DNA of 64,000 nt from Tunturiibacter empetritectus (GTDB lineage: Bacteria; Acidobacteriota; Terriglobia; Terriglobales; Acidobacteriaceae), in contig NZ_JACCCU010000004.1 in the NCBI RefSeq assembly GCF_013410875.1, positions 17,241 through 81,240 of the forward strand, in the 5' to 3' direction. This document shows, in pieces, positions 17,689-28,400 of the stretch. Numbering within the stretch: the first letter of the stretch is position 1; each line of letters starts with the position of its first letter. The notes under the pieces are model-generated. The model was given only the letters and a program-made list of their open reading frames with translations, had not been told where the DNA came from and did no database searches. The position numbers were made by a program, and so were the translations under genes.

Positions 17689-18135
17689 ATGAATGCCGGA
17701 TGGATTATCCCTTTCATCATCTTTGGAGGCGCGTTACAGAGTTGCGGCGCAGCCATGAACGGTCAACTTAACAAGCATGTCGTGAACCCATGGCTGGCTT
17801 CGGCCATCTCGTTTGCGCTAATTACCTTCTTTTTCGCGGGAGCCTCGCTGATTCATCCGCACCCGCTGCCCACTCAGAATGACTTGGCCGAAATGCCTTG
17901 GTGGGCAGTCGTCGGCGGTTTGGTCGGAGCGGTACAAGTTTATGCTGGCCTTACGTTGGTCAACAAAGTGGGGGCGGGGCCATTCGTCGGCTTTACCGTA
18001 ACAGCTGCACTCATCACCTCACTGCTGATCGATCACTTTGGGTGGTTCAGAATGCAGCCACATCCTTTGAACGTGGGTCGCATCATCGGTGGCGTGCTGT
18101 TGGTTGGCGGAATCAGCCTCATCGCCAAGTTCTGA
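17689..18135 (+). CDS. DMT-superfamily membrane protein, YdcZ/DUF606-like
   Basis: A 148-residue protein with about five hydrophobic segments that make up most of its length, and the half-size EamA-like arrangement of the YdcZ family (MNGQLNKHVVNPWLASAISF, GPFVGFTVTAALITSLLIDH). Such proteins are small-molecule transporters or subunits of them; the substrate is unknown. It starts 18 bp after the ArsB-like gene with a GGAGAG site before the ATG, so it belongs to the same transcript and closes the transporter run. A weak CCGGG/CCCGG hairpin follows without a T-run. Confidence 0.85.
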   Translation: MNAGWIIPFIIFGGALQSCGAAMNGQLNKHVVNPWLASAISFALITFFFAGASLIHPHPLPTQNDLAEMPWWAVVGGLVGAVQVYAGLTLVNKVGAGPFVGFTVTAALITSLLIDHFGWFRMQPHPLNVGRIIGGVLLVGGISLIAKF

Positions 18136-18185
18136 CACTATTCCTTTTAAACTAGAACCGGGCGCGATGGTCCCGGCACGGTATT

Positions 18186-18530
18186 TCAGGAGATCGACGT
18201 TCGTCCTAGACGTAAATTCCAAATTGCTGCCACAAGCCTGTCGATGTCTTCATTAGTGTTGTACAAGGCCAGCGAGGCACGAACCGTACTCTCCAGCCCG
18301 AAGCGACGCAGAATGGGTTGTGCGCAATGATGACCTGAGCGGACAGCGATGCCGTTCTGGTTGAGGTAATCACCGACTTCCTCGGTGCGGAAGCCATCGA
18401 GCACAAACGACAACACACCGGCTTTTTCTTTCGCTGTTCCGATGATATGCAGTCCGGGGATACAAGCAAGTTCGCTCGTAGCATCTCGAAACATGAGCAT
18501 GAACTGCTCGTCTATGCTTTGCGCAAAGCT
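18186..18530 (-). pseudogene. C-terminal remnant of SufS-type cysteine desulfurase
   Basis: The minus-strand frame from about 18482 down to the stop at 18186 matches the C-terminus of SufS/class-V aminotransferases (IPGLHIIGTAKEKAGVLSF, then GIAVRSGHHCAQPILRRFG, with the catalytic-loop Cys in SGHHCAQP). Most of the enzyme, including the PLP lysine, is missing. Between 18481 and 18517 the segment is inverted: its plus strand reads ISKHEHELLVYA, the family motif that should precede TSELACIPG, and flipping it restores the frame. The open frame to 18653 runs into the S53 protease start and is not a gene start. No suf genes are nearby. Confidence 0.8.
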
Positions 18531-18634
18531 GTACTTGATTCCCCTCACTTTGTAAATAGCACCTTCGCTCGCCGGCAGTTTATTGCAGCGGACGCAGCCG
18601 AACTCTGTCTGTCCAACGGAATTGGAGATATCGC

Positions 18635-21600
18635 ATGGGTAAGGGCATTTCACTCGCTGCAGTTCGTGGCCTCCTCGCCGTGATCGTGTCGTTTTCCTTG
18701 CCGGCGCTCGCCATCGGGCAAGTGACCCCGCAGATCACGCAGCGGGTTGATGCAAGCGTTCGAACACAGATCTCCGGCACGGTACACCCATTGGCTAATA
18801 CGCAGAATGACCGTGGGCGGGTGGATGCATCTTTGGCCATGAAGGATATGGTTCTAACTCTTCACGCCAGCGCGACACAAAAAGCTCAGCTCAAACAGTT
18901 GGCGGATGATCTCCACAACGCCAGTTCGGCAAGTTATCACCACTGGCTGACGCCCGCACAGTTTGGCGCGCAATATGGTGCCGCCGATAGTGACGTAAAG
19001 GCTGCGAGTGACTGGCTGACCACCAATGGCTTCAAGATCGAGGAGGTCTCTGCGGCGAAGACCTGGATTCGTTTTTCCGGGGTGGCACAGCAGGTAGAGC
19101 AGGCCTTCGGGACAGAGATTCACAAGTACTCCGTAGAGGATGTTACTCACTACGCAAACGCCACAGCGCTATCTCTGCCCGCCGCGCTCGCACCGGCAGT
19201 CTCCGGGGTAGTCAGCATCAATAACTTCTTGAAGCATCCGCAGCATGTCACTCCAGGTACCGTCGCACGGAGTGAAGACGGCAAGCTGGTGCGGGTGAAA
19301 GGTAGTACTGCGGCACCCTCTACCGCTGGTGTCGACACAATGCTCGCGGCTGGCCCAGCCTTCACGTCGACCGGTTCGCAGGAAGAGAACTACCTTGCGC
19401 CGGGTGATTTTGCGAAGCTCTACAATACAACCTCACTGATCAACGCGGGAGTGAATGGCGAAGGTGTCTCGATCGCTATCGTCGGACGCTCCGATATCAG
19501 CCTGTCGGACGTCGAGGCTTTTCGCAAGCTCTTCAAACTTCCATTCAATGACCCAAAGATCACCTACGCGACAACTGATCCCGGTGTAATCTCGGGGGAC
19601 GACGAAGAGGCAATTCTCGACGTGGAATGGTCCGGAGCCGTCGCTCCGAAGGCGAACATCAACTTCGTAATCGGTGCCAGCACACTTACAACCGACGGCG
19701 TCGATATCTCCGCCGCCTACATCGTTGACCACGCCCTCGCGCCCATCATGTCGATCAGCTTCGGCGAATGTGAGTCTGAGATAGGCGCAACGGAGATGGC
19801 CTTCTATCACGATCTCTGGCAGCAGGCGTCGGTTGAAGGAATCACGGTTCTAGTCTCATCGGGTGACGGTGGATCGAGTGGTTGTGTCATTCCAAGCGAA
19901 TACCGTGCCAGTCCTTTTGGCCTGGGCGTAAACGGCCTTGCCTCGACGCCGTACAACGTGGCGGTGGGAGGAACGGAGCTCAACGACGTCGACACGAATA
20001 CTTATTGGAATATCGCAAACGGTCCAAACCTGTCTTCGATCAAGGGCTATGTGCCTGAAACTGTTTGGAACGAGAGCTGCAACGTCTTTCTTCCAATCTC
20101 TGCGACAAATTGCTACTACAGTCCTAGCAATGAGAGCACCTATGCCGGAGGTGGCGGAGCTAGCTACTGCGCTACAACGACCACAGACCAAAACGGCAAC
20201 GTCACTTGCGCAGCCGGTTATCCAAAACCCTCATGGCAGACAGGAGTAGGTGTTCCAAAGGATGCCGTTCGCGATCTGCCGGATGTGGCGCTTGCGGCAG
20301 CAGGCGGGCATGATGGGTTTCTGCTCTGCTATAACGGCTCGTGTCAGTGGACTACAAACTCGGATGGAAGTTTGACTCTGACGCAGGCCTCTGTGATCGG
20401 CGGAACCTCAGCGGCTTCGCCTTCATTCGCTGGCCTCATGGCGTTAGTGGAACAGAAAAATGGCACCTACCAGGGCCAGGCAAACTATCAGCTCTACAAG
20501 ATCGCCGCACAGCAGACTCCCTCCGCCTGCAATTCGAGCGCGGAGACAAATCCTACCCAGCCGACGTCCTGCGTCTTTCACGACGTGACCGCCGGTTCGA
20601 ATGCGATCAGCTGCCCTCTTCGTGATCCCAACTGCACGGTTTCGATTGCAGGCAGTACCGTGTTTGGCGATCTGAGCGGATATTCGGCCACAAAAGGCTA
20701 CGACCAGGCCAGCGGCCTTGGTTCCGTTGATGCCGCGAAACTCGTTGGCGCGTGGGAGAAGGTCAAACTCCTCGGTTCTGCGACGAACCTCGCGCTTTCG
20801 AAGACCACCTTTCCCCACGGAACGTCAGTCACGGTTACGGCAGATGTGCAAGCTCTAGTCGGTAATGGAACACCGAGCGGTTCGATCGTGCTGCGTAGCA
20901 ACGAACAGCCTCTTCTCAATCCGGAGGTCTTGACCGGGGGCACCTACTCGGGCGCGATCAATAACCTTCCTGGTGGCACCTATCGCATTAGCGCAGAGTA
21001 CGGTGGTGACGCCACCTTCACAGGCAGCACCTCCAGTCCCGTCACACTTACGGTTTCGCCTGAAGGCAGCACCGCGACCGGTACAACATATACCGCCTCC
21101 CGCTTCTATATTCTGGGGAAGCGGCCGATCGTCGAAGCGTCCTCGGCGCAGCTTGCAAACAGCTTCTACGTCCAGTTCCAGATCTCTGGGCAATCCGGCA
21201 AAGGCGTACCGACGGGAACGATTGCGCTGAGTATGGGCTCGCAATCAATCGGCAAGTTTCCGCTCGATTCTACCGGGAAGATCTATGTTCCGTGCGGCCC
21301 CTACACAAACTGTGATTACGGGCTAGGTACTTATAGTTTCGTCGCCTCCTACTCCGGAGACAGCAGCTTTGATCCGAGCACGTCGAGCGTGCCTTTCACC
21401 ATCACGAAGGGATCGTTGGAATATGGCGTAGCGCTAAACAACCAGACGCCGCCTCCCGGTGGTGAAGTTGTGGGCACGGTCTTCTTCAACAACGATCCGG
21501 CTGTGTTGCCGACAGGGCTGGTGACGCTTACACGTGACGATACCGGCGCAATCCTCGCCACAGGCACCATCAGCAAGAACGGTACGGCTGTGATTCCATT

Positions 21601-22357
21601 CCTCGCCCCAGCGGGCACATATAACGTCCTCGCAAGCTGGAAGGGCGATGCAAACTATCTCCCTGGGTTTCTCTTCTCCTATGAGCAGATCATCACTACG
21701 TCATCCGGGACATCGGCAACCAGGACGACCCTATCGGCGAGTGCCAGCACGGCTGCGATGGGCCAGGAGACCCAATTCATAGTGCATGTTGGAGCGACTG
21801 GAAAGACCACCAAGCTTCTAAGTGGAACGGTCACTCTCTACTCAGCGGAAGGTCAACTGGCTGGCTCCATGAACCTCGTGGGCGGTCAGGCCACGGGATT
21901 CGTTCAGTGGGGTCATGTTGCGGTCGAGAAGGTCTACGCTGTCTACTCTGGAGATGCGAACTTCTCCGCCAGCAGCAGCTCTTCGTTCACCATCACAGTC
22001 ACACGAGCGACGGCGACTCTTGCGCTCAAGGCAAATGCCATCAAAGTGGTTGCGGGAACCGAGAGCAGTCTCACCGCTATCCTGAGCAGCGGACTTTCTT
22101 CAACCAACGTGTTGGCCCCAACCGGAACCATCCAGTTCTATGATTCCGTCAACGGAGCAGCAGAAAAAGCAATTGGCCACGCTCAGGCACTGAACACTGG
22201 CAACGGGGGAACCACCCTGGCAACTCTTGCTCCGGTGCTACCTGAAGGGCGAAATGTGATTACGGCTAAATACAGTGGCGATACAAATTGGAACGCCGTA
22301 TTCTCGCTATCTTCAGCCGTGATCGATGTGACGGCTGCGAACGCAACAAGAAAGTAA
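18635..22357 (+). CDS. Pro-kumamolisin (S53) protease with Ig-like repeats
   Basis: A 1240-residue secreted serine-carboxyl peptidase. Signal peptide about 1-28; pro-kumamolisin activation domain about 55-195; S53 catalytic domain about 240-700; then about five Ig-like (Big-type) beta domains to the C-terminus, each ending in sequence such as YSGDANFSASSSS. Catalytic residues are visible: the Glu and Asp in EEAILDVEW, and the Ser in GGTSAASPSFAG. The oxyanion Asp region SSGDGGSSGC and a calcium-site-like Asp-rich segment are present. Such enzymes are acid-active and common in Acidobacteria. The gene is intact and flanked by debris on both sides. Its start is the first ATG with a following signal peptide. 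Confidence 0.93.
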   Translation: MGKGISLAAVRGLLAVIVSFSLPALAIGQVTPQITQRVDASVRTQISGTVHPLANTQNDRGRVDASLAMKDMVLTLHASATQKAQLKQLADDLHNASSASYHHWLTPAQFGAQYGAADSDVKAASDWLTTNGFKIEEVSAAKTWIRFSGVAQQVEQAFGTEIHKYSVEDVTHYANATALSLPAALAPAVSGVVSINNFLKHPQHVTPGTVARSEDGKLVRVKGSTAAPSTAGVDTMLAAGPAFTSTGSQEENYLAPGDFAKLYNTTSLINAGVNGEGVSIAIVGRSDISLSDVEAFRKLFKLPFNDPKITYATTDPGVISGDDEEAILDVEWSGAVAPKANINFVIGASTLTTDGVDISAAYIVDHALAPIMSISFGECESEIGATEMAFYHDLWQQASVEGITVLVSSGDGGSSGCVIPSEYRASPFGLGVNGLASTPYNVAVGGTELNDVDTNTYWNIANGPNLSSIKGYVPETVWNESCNVFLPISATNCYYSPSNESTYAGGGGASYCATTTTDQNGNVTCAAGYPKPSWQTGVGVPKDAVRDLPDVALAAAGGHDGFLLCYNGSCQWTTNSDGSLTLTQASVIGGTSAASPSFAGLMALVEQKNGTYQGQANYQLYKIAAQQTPSACNSSAETNPTQPTSCVFHDVTAGSNAISCPLRDPNCTVSIAGSTVFGDLSGYSATKGYDQASGLGSVDAAKLVGAWEKVKLLGSATNLALSKTTFPHGTSVTVTADVQALVGNGTPSGSIVLRSNEQPLLNPEVLTGGTYSGAINNLPGGTYRISAEYGGDATFTGSTSSPVTLTVSPEGSTATGTTYTASRFYILGKRPIVEASSAQLANSFYVQFQISGQSGKGVPTGTIALSMGSQSIGKFPLDSTGKIYVPCGPYTNCDYGLGTYSFVASYSGDSSFDPSTSSVPFTITKGSLEYGVALNNQTPPPGGEVVGTVFFNNDPAVLPTGLVTLTRDDTGAILATGTISKNGTAVIPFLAPAGTYNVLASWKGDANYLPGFLFSYEQIITTSSGTSATRTTLSASASTAAMGQETQFIVHVGATGKTTKLLSGTVTLYSAEGQLAGSMNLVGGQATGFVQWGHVAVEKVYAVYSGDANFSASSSSSFTITVTRATATLALKANAIKVVAGTESSLTAILSSGLSSTNVLAPTGTIQFYDSVNGAAEKAIGHAQALNTGNGGTTLATLAPVLPEGRNVITAKYSGDTNWNAVFSLSSAVIDVTAANATRK

Positions 22358-22367
22358 GTGTCGATGC

Positions 22368-22868
22368 TATCTCCACAGTCTTCTCGGTAAATGTGCGCTC
22401 TTATCACGAACTTGTCTACTTTCCGTTTGTTGGCAATTCGTATGAGTTGTAGTGCATTTGACGGAGATTTGTTCTGCCGACCTACATGCCGTCTCGATTA
22501 GCGATCGCACGCGAGGAAGATCGCAGAGTGTCGACAAGCCGATCTTCAGCGTTTGTTTTTTCTGACGCCTGAGGAAACGTACCAGCGAAGCTGCACTGAG
22601 ACGGTGTTCGAGTGCTTTGCGCCTCTTTCTGGAAGATACCGCCGGCATTGGTCAAACGAAATCCGCGTGGAAGATGTTCCAGAAGTTTCTCCTCTAGACG
22701 AACCTCTACATTGCGGTTCTGTCTCGATAGCGATGACTGTGCGACGTGGCATCGCGTTGCAGCCCGAGTGAAGCTGCGCTCCTCGGCGATCGCCAGGACC
22801 TGATCAACGTAAGCGAAAAAGACGTGCCGATTATTGCTTTTTCGAGCAGATTGTTTCATCTGAGGCAA
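22368..22868 (-). pseudogene. LysR-family regulator, broken N-terminal part
   Basis: The minus frame 22868-22482 contains a LysR winged-helix start (YVDQVLAIAEERSFTRAATR, then CHVAQSSLSRQ and VRLEEKLLEHLPRGFRLTNAG), followed by noise; the effector domain is absent. A shifted frame covers 22367-22648. The first residues before the helix-turn-helix are also unlike a normal start. I read this as the decayed regulator of the broken SRPBCC/SDR cluster to its right. Confidence 0.72.
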
Positions 22869-22990
22869 TAATCGGGAAATGTGGCCAAGTTATGATTCTT
22901 CTTTAGATAGGGCCAATTATCGAAATATGCCGACGATTGTGTGTCAATTCCGACACTAAGGCGTGTCTAATCTCGTTCTTCCCAAAACCA

Positions 22991-23180
22991 CCCACGCATT
23001 TGCCGGCGCTCAGCCGAGATCCACCGGCTCCGGTGGTCCGACGTGATGGATAACGAAGGATTGCTGGCGGCTCGGGCAAAGCTGAAGAAGGGCAAGGTGC
23101 GTTACGTCCCTATGCCGTCGGAGTTGGCCGCGGAAGTTCGGCGCTATCCTGCGGTGATCGATGAGGATCGGATCACCCTC
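22991..23180 (+). pseudogene. Tyrosine recombinase (phage integrase) fragment
   Basis: Plus-strand reading gives EIHRLRWSDVMDNEGLL followed by LKKGKVRYVPMPSELAAEVR and RYPAV, the part of a tyrosine recombinase from the first catalytic Arg region into the beta sheet. The N-terminal domain and the catalytic HxxR and Tyr motifs are absent. It is a short remnant that marks past mobile-element activity in this debris zone. Confidence 0.65.
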
Positions 23181-23202
23181 TCAATTAGAGAGAAAGGTAT
23201 AC

Positions 23203-23548
23203 ATGAGCGACACAATTATTACTGAATCAACGTCCGCCGCCATCATCAATGCTCCGATTGATTTCGTAGACATTGCAGACTGGGTATTTACTCTTCCCGA
23301 TAAGGAATATCAGCGCTGTTCCCCAACGCACATCGCTGCTGGCTTCACCACCAGCGATGAGGGCAAACGCATGTCATCGGAAAGACGACCCCGAGTACTG
23401 GGAGAATCTGAATCGCAATGGAATACCGTTCGAGTTAGCCAAGCAGGCTCAGAACATTGCTTCGGCAGCTCACAACGCTCAAGAGACACCACTCTTCGCC
23501 AACAGCATCGAGAAGAAAGCTCTCAAGCGAATGGAAAAGAAGAACTAA
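23203..23548 (+). pseudogene. SRPBCC-like small protein with internal deletion and frameshift
   Basis: The frame starting at ATG 23203 (MSDTIITESTSAAIINAPID, then VDIADWVFTLPDKEY and GFTTSDEGKRMS) is a good N-terminus. From about 23380 coding continues in another frame as DDPEYWENLNRNGIPFELAK and ending in FANSIEKKALKRMEKKN, which looks like the C-terminus of the same family. The middle of the protein is missing at the junction. From memory, related proteins lie beside SDR and LysR genes; the SRPBCC label is tentative. Confidence 0.55.
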
Positions 23549-23683
23549 AGGTTGGGCGCTCAGGTATGACCTGGGCGCCATCTTGGTTCAGGGCACTGGA
23601 TCTCATAGCAATGTGTTCCATGCGAGCTTAAGCCCTCATCATCAGAGCGCCCTTACAAAGACTGAGTATCCGGAAGGAACGAA

Positions 23684-24405
23684 ATGCAAAGACTTCAAGA
23701 CAAAATAGCACTTGTGACAGGCGCATCGAAGGGCATAGGCGCAGCGACCGCGAAGCAACTCGCTGCCGCTGGTGCATCTGTAGTGGTCAACTTTCACACC
23801 AGTGCCGATAGTGCTGACCAGGTTGTGAACAAAATCATCAAGTCGGGAGGAACCGCAGTTGCTGTCAAGGCCGACGTCTCTAACGAAGATGACATAGCGC
23901 GCCTTATGTTCCAAATCAAAGAGATCTACGGTCGTATCGATATTCTTGTCAATAATGCAGGGGTCTATGCCTTCGGACCGCTCGAAGCAATTACGGCTGC
24001 AAGCTACCATCATGAGTACGACCTGAACGTGTTATGGCTTCTCCTGACGACAAAGACAGCATTACACCTATTTCCTGCTGATGGAGGAAGCATCATCAAC
24101 ATCGGTTCAAGAGTCAACTCTATCGCCCCCGCCAACTCAGTCATCTCGTCAGCCAGCAAAGCAGCGGTCAATGCGATTAAGATGGTGCTTGCCAAGGAGC
24201 TTGGGCCTCGCGAGATACGTGTTAACTCACTCAATCCTGGCATCATCATGACCGAGGGTTTGTATCTGGCGGTCTGGCAGACATTCCGATGCGAAAGCAC
24301 TATGAATCCATAACGCCCCTCGGGAGAATGGGCGAACCCGACGATGTTGCTCTTCCAGTCATCTTCTTTGCTTCGGATGATGCGTGGTGGATCCCCATAC
24401 AAAGA
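23684..24405 (+). pseudogene. SDR oxidoreductase, frameshifted and lacking catalytic Tyr
   Basis: The first 190 codons encode a normal short-chain dehydrogenase: cofactor motif TGASKGIG, NNAG, and the substrate segment. The YxxxK motif, however, reads SSASK, so the catalytic Tyr is Ser. After LNPGIIMTEG a frameshift occurs; the C-terminus continues in another frame as ADIPMRKHYESITPLGRMGE and PDDVALPVIFFASDDAWW, and is then cut off and joined directly to an HxlR fragment. Loss of the active-site Tyr, a frameshift and a truncation together show that the gene is dead. Confidence 0.8.
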
Positions 24406-24590
24406 TCGGATCTCATCTCCTGAGTTCGCGGCTTCGGCGCTTGGAACGTGATGGCATTATCGAGCGCAGACTATATTGCGATCATCCCCCACTCTTTGAA
24501 TATTTTGCCACGAACAAAGGAAGAGAACTCGACGAAGTTCTCTTTGCCGCAGCGAATTGGAATATCAAGTGGGACGAATCTGCAGACTAG
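24400..24590 (+). pseudogene. HxlR-family regulator, C-terminal fragment
   Basis: The sequence IGSHLLSSRLRRLERDGIIE followed by RRLYCDHPPLFEYFATNKGR and ELDEVLFAAANWN is the winged-helix half of an HxlR transcription factor. The N-terminal half, including the conserved Cys, is missing, and the fragment begins exactly where the SDR remnant ends, so a deletion has fused the two. An open frame starts at 24384 but no start signal belongs to it. Confidence 0.72.
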
Positions 24591-24789
24591 CCTTCGCTCG
24601 CGGTCTTCGACAAAGTGACCGGTGAGAGACTCGGAACCATACCGACTACGAAACGTCAGAAGAGCATTGCGTACTAGCAATCTGTCGGCATCGGTTATTC
24701 CCAGAGCTTACGGTCGATTCTGAACGCAAATATTAACAGCAGTTGTTTGACTGAATCGAGTCAGGTCGAACGATGAGGAGCACCGACCA

Positions 24790-25050
24790 ATGAATGTACT
24801 TAAGGGAAAGAAGCAGCTTTTCCATTATAACCACCGAAAGCAGACCCAGCGGATGGACAAGGGGGGTTGTGGTTATGCATGTAGCTGCGCTGCTCATCTG
24901 GACTCTCCCGATATCGAGCGGTCTTGCGCAAGATCTGCGCGAATTCATTCGCCCTTATATGCTTTGGACGGGGCTCTTTCAGTCGTGGGATACCTTCGCT
25001 CCTAATCCTCTGGCTGCCTTTCGCCTGTGCAACAGGTCATAGCCTTGCTG
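24790..25050 (+). pseudogene. Remnant of a membrane protein
   Basis: A frame of 82 codons (24794-25042) contains one good hydrophobic segment (VVVMHVAALLIWTLPISSGL) and a following conserved-looking stretch (PYMLWTGLFQSWDTFAPNPL) that I have seen in uncharacterised bacterial membrane proteins. It then loses the frame and stops. The stretch 25050-25402 holds no recognisable gene, only short open frames. Confidence 0.45.
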
Positions 25051-25402
25051 CCCTGATGGGCAAGTGTGCAGACCGCTTGGAACTTACGCACGAGATCAGA
25101 GACAGTTCCATAAACGGCATCGGCTCACCGTTGCCTGGGCAAGGCTCGCACTGCCGGCAGATGGACCTAATTGTCCCAGTCATAAACTCCGGAGGCGCAA
25201 TGGAACGGTAGGGAAGCTCCGCTCTGATAGCGCAGGATGGTCCCCGTCTGCCATCCTCCGATAAAGGATCAGCGAGGCAGGCTGTCGTTCAGGAATGCGC
25301 GTGCTTTACCGAAGGGCAGCTCGTAGATCCCACTAAAACGAACATGTGCGGGTGTCTCGGCTGCTCAGGGCCCGCTCTTGTTGGTTGGTGGCTGACTCCA
25401 GT

Positions 25403-28400
25403 TTATTTTGTTTGTGCCTGCTCCAACGGATGCGGATAGTCGGCGCGGATGGTGAGTATCTCATAGGGGCGGATGGGAAGCGTGACCTCGTTAGCTTTTA
25501 TGGGTAGGGGTTCGCCGAGCGGCTTCTCCATAAGGTTGGTGCATGTCACGGTTGTAGCTCCCGAGGGCAGGGTAAAGGTGACGTTGGATTGCTTGCCGGC
25601 CCACTCAACGACGCGGAAGATCAGGCCGTTCGCGTCTTCGGCTTTTTTCACGGCGGTAAGGACGACGTTCTCCGGTTCGACGGAGAGGTAGGAGTGCTCG
25701 GCGAGCTGGGTGCCAGTGTGGGCTTCGACCTGGACCGCCCACAACTTGTAGTTGTACTCGTAGCCCTGACGTTCGGTGAGCGCCTGCTGCCAAGTGCCGG
25801 CGTGCGGGTAGAGTTGATAGCCGAAGTGATGATGGCCGCGATCGGCTTCGGGGTCGGGCCATGTTGGGGAGCGGAGCAGCGAGAGGCGGAGGAGGTTGTT
25901 TACGCCATCGTAGCCGTACTTTGATTCATTGATAAGGCTGAAGCCGTGTTGGGTGTCGCCAAGGTCGGCCCAGCGCATCGCGGGGACTTCGAACTTGGCT
26001 TGCTCCCAGGAGTTGTTACGGGTTGTGGGACGTTCGATGGTGCCATAGGGAATCTCGTAGGTCGCCATCGGTGCGGTGACGGCGAGCGGGAAAGCCGCCT
26101 TAAGGAGGATATGGGTCTCGTGCCAGTCGATGTCGTTGTCAACGCTGATGGTGTTCGCATTAGCGTAGAGGGTTATGTCCTGAAGGAATTTCGAGCTTTG
26201 CCAGGTCCGGGTGACGCGCACGATGGCGCGCACCGCGTCGCTCTCAATGAGTTTGACTGAATCGACGTTCTCAATGGGGGTCATACGATCGAGAGTACCC
26301 CGGTCGATGTTCCAGGCATCGAAATCCTTAGGTGTGTCCGTGAAGGTTTGTAGTTGATTGCCGCAGGCGCCCTTGGCGAGGCTTTCGAAATTTGATTTCT
26401 TGTCGAATAGGCTAGTGATGCAACCTGTTTTAGGATCGATCACAACACGCAGGGCGGCGTTTTCCATGGTGGTGCCGCTGGCTTTGAGATCGCTGGCGAA
26501 GCGCTTTCTGCCGGGAATTACGTGGAGAATTTCATAGCCCATAGAGGGGACGGACCTGGCTTCGATGAGGAGCTTATAGGTGTTGGTCTTCAAGTTTGAT
26601 TCGAGGACGGTTGATGGCAGGACGTGGTCGCGCGCGTCAATGACTGAGACGCCGTTCGCGCTGGCTGCGGTAAGTTGGACGTCGGCCATTACGAGACCGT
26701 CACGCTGCCATGCAAGGGAATTGAACACGAGGATAGGAACGTCGCCGCCTACGCTGGTGTTGATTTCCGCAGAGAGCGTTTGCAGGGCCTTCGTTGAAAT
26801 TTCGCTGGTGGCCCGGCGAACCTGCTCGTAGTCTTCTTGTGCGTCTTTATAGATGACGCCGATGCCTGAGCCGGCGGCGAGATCGTGGAACTGGTTGAAC
26901 ACGATTTTTTTCCAGGCTTCATTGAACCCATTATTAGGGTACGGGTCACCTTGCAGCCATGCGAGGGAGGCGACTTTCTCAGAGTTCAGGGCCCACTCTT
27001 CGCTCTCGCGCATGTTGCGTTTGTGGTTAGCTTGGGTGGTCATGACACCGCGGGTGTACTCCAAGTACATTTCATCCTTCCAGGTGGGGATGACGATTTT
27101 ACCTTCCTCTAGTTTGGGAAAAGTATAGCCTTTGGCGATGGACTCGTAGTTCCACTCGGGTGACGTGGTGGAGACTTTTTGTTCGGCGTCGGTGAAAAAA
27201 GACTGGGCGAGGCCGAAGTGCATTTTGGGTATAACCCTGTCCGGTTGTGCCCAGTGCTGGCCTTCATCGAGGATGACGCGAGTAGGTCCGCCGCCGTGGT
27301 CGCCGATGCCATAGAGATCCATCATGTCTTCCATTCCTGGTGAGCGCTGGCGCGAGATGGCGAGATCGGCGGAGAGGCGAAGGGGATTGAGGTTGTCGTT
27401 GTAATAGTCGTGAGGGAAATAAGTGAGGACCCTGCTGCCGTCGGGCGACTCCCACCAGAAGAGTTTGAAGGGGAGCTGGTTAGCGTCGTTCCAAGCCATC
27501 TTCTGGGTAACGAAGTAATCGATGCCGGAACGCTTATAGATCTGAGGAAGCTGCCAGTTGTAGCCGAAGGAGTCGGGGTTCCAGCCGATGCGTACATCGA
27601 CGCCGTAGTGTTGCTGGTACCAGCGTTTGCCGATGAGGATGGAGCGTACGATGGATTCTCCGTCGGGCATGTTGAGGTCCGGTTCCACCCACATGCCGCC
27701 GACGACCTCCCATCTGCCTTCCTTGATGCGCTGTTTGATCTCGTCGTTCATCTGCGGGTATTTGTCGGCCATCCAGGCGTTATATTGTGCGGCGGACTGG
27801 GTGTAGGTGTAGTCGGGATACTCGTTCATGAGTTGGAGTGCGGTGCTGAAGGTGCGCTTGACGACGTCAACGGTTTCGGTCCAGGGCCAGAGCCAGGCGG
27901 CGTCGATGTGCGAGTTGCCGGCAAGGTGGAAAGTGACTTGTTGCAGCATGGGCTTAAGCTGCTCAAGTTCTTTGGTCGCCTGTGTGAGCGAGGCGTCGAA
28001 CTTCGACTGGTCATTGGCGTTGAGCGCGGAGAGATCCACTGTGGTGATGGCATGTTGGAGAGTTGCCATGTCTTGTGTGGGATTTTTGGAGAGCGTTGGA
28101 ATGAGAATGGAAGAGGTGAGAAACTCGATGCGAAGATCTTCGGGATTGGGGCGGTGGGGGGCGAAGTCAATCTTGAGCGTGGCGCCGGCAAAGGTCTTTT
28201 TGTCGACGGTGTGAAGAAGTTTGACGGCGATGAGGACTTTGTCACCGGGTTTGGCATGATCGAAGAGGAAGATGGGTTCGATATCATCGCCAAGCGCCAC
28301 GCGGCGGCCGTTGAAGTAAATGATCTGCGGCATGGGGCCGTTGGCGTTAGCATGGAAGCTGAACCAGATGCGCGCGTCGGTGAGGTCGTAGCCGTTGAGG

